DNA of 6,056 nt. Source: Planctomycetota bacterium (GTDB lineage: Bacteria; Planctomycetota; Phycisphaerae; FEN-1346). Under the pieces are notes generated by a model. That model had not been told where the DNA came from and did no database searches. It saw only the letters and a program-made list of their open reading frames with translations. The stretch covers positions 1 through 6,056 of the forward strand of contig JAPLML010000479.1 of NCBI GenBank assembly GCA_026387055.1, given 5' to 3'. The position numbers and the translations under genes were made by a program. The stretch's first letter is position 1; each line of letters starts with the position of its first letter. Positions 4,801-6,056 of the stretch are shown one piece after another.

Positions 4801-5882
4801 GCGCCGTCGAAGCCCAGGACCTTGACCACGTACTGTCCCGGCGCGAGGCCGAAGAAATTGTAGCGTCCGTTGTCGGTGGTCCTTGTGGCCGCCACGAGGT
4901 CGCCCGCGGCGGTAAACACGTCCACCGGCACATGCGGGATTCCGCCGCCCACGGTGCTGCACACCAAGCCGCTGATGGCGGCGGTCTTGACGGCCGCGCC
5001 CTCGTCGATGCCAGGGGTCCCGCCAGGCACTGTGCCGAGGACCCAGGGGATCTTCGGGTCGGTTCCGCCCTGGACCAGGGAGAGCCCTCCGCCATTGTCT
5101 CCCCCCCACCAGGGCCAGTAGGAGAGGGTGTCGACGGCCCTGTTGATGGGTGCCACCAGCGTCAGGACCTCGCCGTCGTCATTGAGGCGGCCCGCGTACT
5201 CGCCGGCGATCGGAAGGCCGGGGCCATAGCGCGACTCGAACGCGGCCCGGTTCTTGACGACCAGGACGCGCTGGCCGAGGTCGAGAGACGTTACAGCGCT
5301 GCCGGTGAAATCGAAGGCCACGCCATCGACGAACCGGACGCCCTTGAGGTCCAAGGGCCACGGCCCGCGGTTCGCCAGTTCGATGAACTCGAAATCTTCC
5401 TCGACATGGCCGAAGCCGTCCGGCGGGAAATACATGATCTCGGTAATCCGCAGCCCCTGGGCCAGCGCCGTGGCCATGTCGATCAGGCCGGCGTCAAAGG
5501 TCAGACTGCCCGGGCCCGAGCCGAGCACGAAGACCGACGTGCGACCGGTGCCCAGGCCGGTGTCGCTATCGCGGGAATCATCCGCCCCCCGGTCCTGGAG
5601 CGTGAAAAGCCTGTCGGCAGGCGCGACGAATTCAAGGGAGTAATAGCCCACGGGCTGCCCGCTGAACAGGAAGGCCCCGCCGGAGTCGGTGACCCGCGTG
5701 GCCACCACGTTGTCGGCCATATCGCGGAGTCTGACGGTCACCCCCGCGACGCCGGTCTCGATGGGCTCGCGGATGCCATCGGCGTCGTCAAGCCAAACGG
5801 TGCCGCTCACCACGACCGGCGAGACATCGAGGAACAGGCGGGTCTCGAGAGTTTCCAAGGAAGGAATTAGCGCGGGCCGCAT
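1848..5882 (-). CDS. LEPR-XLL-type surface protein with SdrD_B-like, four lamin-tail and dockerin-like modules
   Basis: This encodes 1344 residues, probably exported or cell-surface. Residues 8-18 (SLETLETRLFL) resemble the planctomycete LEPR-XLL N-terminal signature. In order I see an SdrD_B-like repeat (about 24-135, VSGTVWLDDADGIREP), lamin-tail domain 1 (about 141-260, LRITEIMY, FEFIEL), a CNA_B/carboxypeptidase-regulatory-like domain (about 301-377), a second SdrD_B-like repeat (about 390-510, DMDGDGIRD), LTD 2 (about 522-640), LTD 3 (about 690-775, INELRA, WIELRN), LTD 4 (about 832-1004, IINEFMYHP, WIELYN), an Ig-like domain (about 1010-1134, ITVRFSQPV), and a dockerin-like calcium loop at D1162 (DFNGDGSVGDADL). 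An Ala/Pro-rich tail follows and ends DLLALPALTL. These modules are typically structural or adhesive; no catalytic domain is visible. The ATG at 5880-5882 is chosen because AAGGGG lies 7 nt upstream and the signature follows at once. The open frame continues to a TTG at 5957, but that overlaps the promoter. Confidence 0.9.
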   Translation of the reverse strand: MRPALIPSLETLETRLFLDVSPVVVSGTVWLDDADGIREPIETGVAGVTVRLRDMADNVVATRVTDSGGAFLFSGQPVGYYSLEFVAPADRLFTLQDRGADDSRDSDTGLGTGRTSVFVLGSGPGSLTFDAGLIDMATALAQGLRITEIMYFPPDGFGHVEEDFEFIELANRGPWPLDLKGVRFVDGVAFDFTGSAVTSLDLGQRVLVVKNRAAFESRYGPGLPIAGEYAGRLNDDGEVLTLVAPINRAVDTLSYWPWWGGDNGGGLSLVQGGTDPKIPWVLGTVPGGTPGIDEGAAVKTAAISGLVCSTVGGGIPHVPVDVFTAAGDLVAATRTTDNGRYNFFGLAPGQYVVKVLGFDGAWWTAPTVTLADRQHNRDVNASLTPPVPLASVQADLWWDMDGDGIRDANEPRVGGESVAYLTDAAGQVVSVRLVGADINPDDYGWRDLVFANLLPGSYRLELLTRDGYALTLGDQGADESLDSDFDPVTGRTDLFTLAPGETLTGLAAGLVYTDVVGNLQNYLRITEVMCNPAPHRGLEPNVGNDEFEFIELTNTGPVALVLTGVRFTDGIAFDFTGSDVQELAPGGHVLVVKNRTAFRARYGPGLPVAGEYDGQLRDEGEAIALVAPINTPIDAVSYSLTETPVAGTSGYGFSMTRNLDYRGTAADEWRPSSLWGGTPGADDPALTFAPAGVLINELRANARTAGGDWIELRNITDAPVYIGGWALVGQKGWYEIPAGTVLGRLGYYVIPESAFNPGGGAWPDDLVLDGVHGGDLLLTGIVDSTVPRILERATFGPMEYDVTFGRHTKSSGETVFVEMASPTLGGPNGPPMVGPVIINEFMYHPKDDTVEWIELYNRTSADVPLYEPGNPDRTWAVVSRVAYEFPAGAVIPAGGYALVVQHGSADWFRQAYAIPASVPIYSYTCDLGLSNDGDLVRLVRPGSAAWAGTVDPVAQCIVDEVTYTDDPPWPKPPDGYGPSLERIWANAYADDVAYWASGPVGGTPGRPNSTAQAPRVVGVEVNGRPDLGPSGIVPGAGGVRTITVRFSQPVKFPRGAVTVQTVAFVGGTEITTGELRQAAVTGSGTTAMTIALDAGLAVDTWVKVMLKGSAGVPVDAAGRLLDGEPKSGGSGRGYVYGPADLPTGDGTAGGDAILYVGSLPADFNGDGSVGDADLAGFLQAWAAGSPDADFRGEGFGPSAPDGWVTPADLDGFISLYNAAVAGGRGREALPQAGPQSGGDAGPLAGDSSPTPVPSADEVTAASAAAAEPATEVPSPALPDDAVASAAPLAIVPTGGADAGLAVSLPASADVPLAWGSAGEVAPPPDPVLAADGVVDLLALPALTL

Positions 5883-5889
5883 GAGAGGT

Positions 5890-5895
5890 CCCCTT
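5890..5895 (-). promoter_or_regulatory. Ribosome binding site of the surface-protein gene
   Basis: The minus strand reads AGAAGGGGACCTCTCATG, with AAGGGG 7 nt before the ATG. This supports the start at 5882 over the upstream TTG. Confidence 0.6.
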
Positions 5896-5956
5896 CTCTG
5901 TCCTTTGTTAAGGGACGCGTACAGGAACTGGCGCGGCACCAGCCCTGGACAACTCA

Positions 5957-5985
5957 AGTCTAGCCCGGCGACGCGGGCGCGTCAA
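5957..5985 (-). promoter_or_regulatory. Sigma-70-type promoter of the surface-protein gene
   Basis: The minus strand has TTGACG (5980-5985), exactly 17 nt, then TAGACT (5957-5962), matching the -35 at 5 of 6 and the -10 at 4 of 6. Transcription would start near 5950, leaving a leader of about 68 nt before the ATG at 5882. The alternative TTG start at 5955-5957 overlaps the -10 edge and would lie upstream of the transcript start. Confidence 0.6.
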
Positions 5986-5987
5986 CA

Positions 5988-6008
5988 GATTTCCTGGCGG
6001 ATTTCCTG
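5988..6008. repeat. 9-bp direct repeat just upstream of the -35 box
   Basis: GATTTCCTG occurs at 5988-5996 and 6000-6008, a 12-bp period, ending 2 nt from the -35 hexamer. Two in-phase copies next to a -35 box suggest an activator site, but no family can be named. Confidence 0.4.
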
Positions 6009-6056
6009 ACGTATCAGTATCCGTCGGCGGAAGGTGGCGCACCGGGTTCCTCCGGC

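Noticed and set aside
2847..5870. 1007-codon open frame on the plus strand opposite the surface-protein gene
   Set aside because: It is the mirror of a strongly GC-biased gene. The translation is rich in Arg, Gly, Val, Asp and His with no domain order, while the minus strand gives recognisable modules throughout.
5883..5957. Upstream TTG start for the surface protein (25 extra residues)
   Set aside because: The TTG overlaps the -10 box and precedes the likely transcript start. The ATG at 5882 has a good ribosome site and the N-terminal signature follows immediately.

Overview
The window looks like chromosomal DNA from a high-GC planctomycete (Planctomycetota), probably a metagenome-type genome. 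The main evidence is one 1344-residue secreted or surface protein. It starts with the LEPR-XLL-type signature of that phylum, carries SdrD_B-like and lamin-tail (LTD) modules and has a dockerin-like calcium loop. The organism assignment is inferred from this architecture and from base composition, not from a marker gene.

Layout: all three genes I accept lie on the minus strand. From left to right there is (1) the 5' part of a short conserved gene running off the left edge (1-130); (2) copy A of a GC-rich ~136-bp dispersed repeat (131-266); (3) a small, lower-GC gene for a putative lipoprotein or exported protein (310-819); (4) copy B of the repeat (871-1008), ~51 bp upstream of that gene; (5) an ~840-bp gene-free stretch (1009-1847); and (6) the large surface-protein gene (1848-5882), with a well-placed promoter and ribosome site at the right end.

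The gene-free stretch is the unusual part. It holds four short tandem arrays with different unit sequences: three of period 7 and one of period 8. It also has a pair of ~45-bp direct repeats with a hairpin, a Rex-box-like palindrome, and a 271-bp lower-GC block bounded by a perfect 13-bp inverted repeat. That block contains a consensus DnaA box, a 14-bp palindrome, a G9 run and a strong hairpin with a six-G loop.

I see no operon logic linking the three genes. The surface protein is probably an independent transcription unit with a ~68-nt leader. I find no clear metabolic pathway, defence system, CRISPR array, tRNA or rRNA. The most noteworthy signals are the dispersed repeat placed upstream of two same-strand genes, one copy abutting a start codon, and the dense cluster of heptameric/octameric repeats around the inverted-repeat-bounded block.
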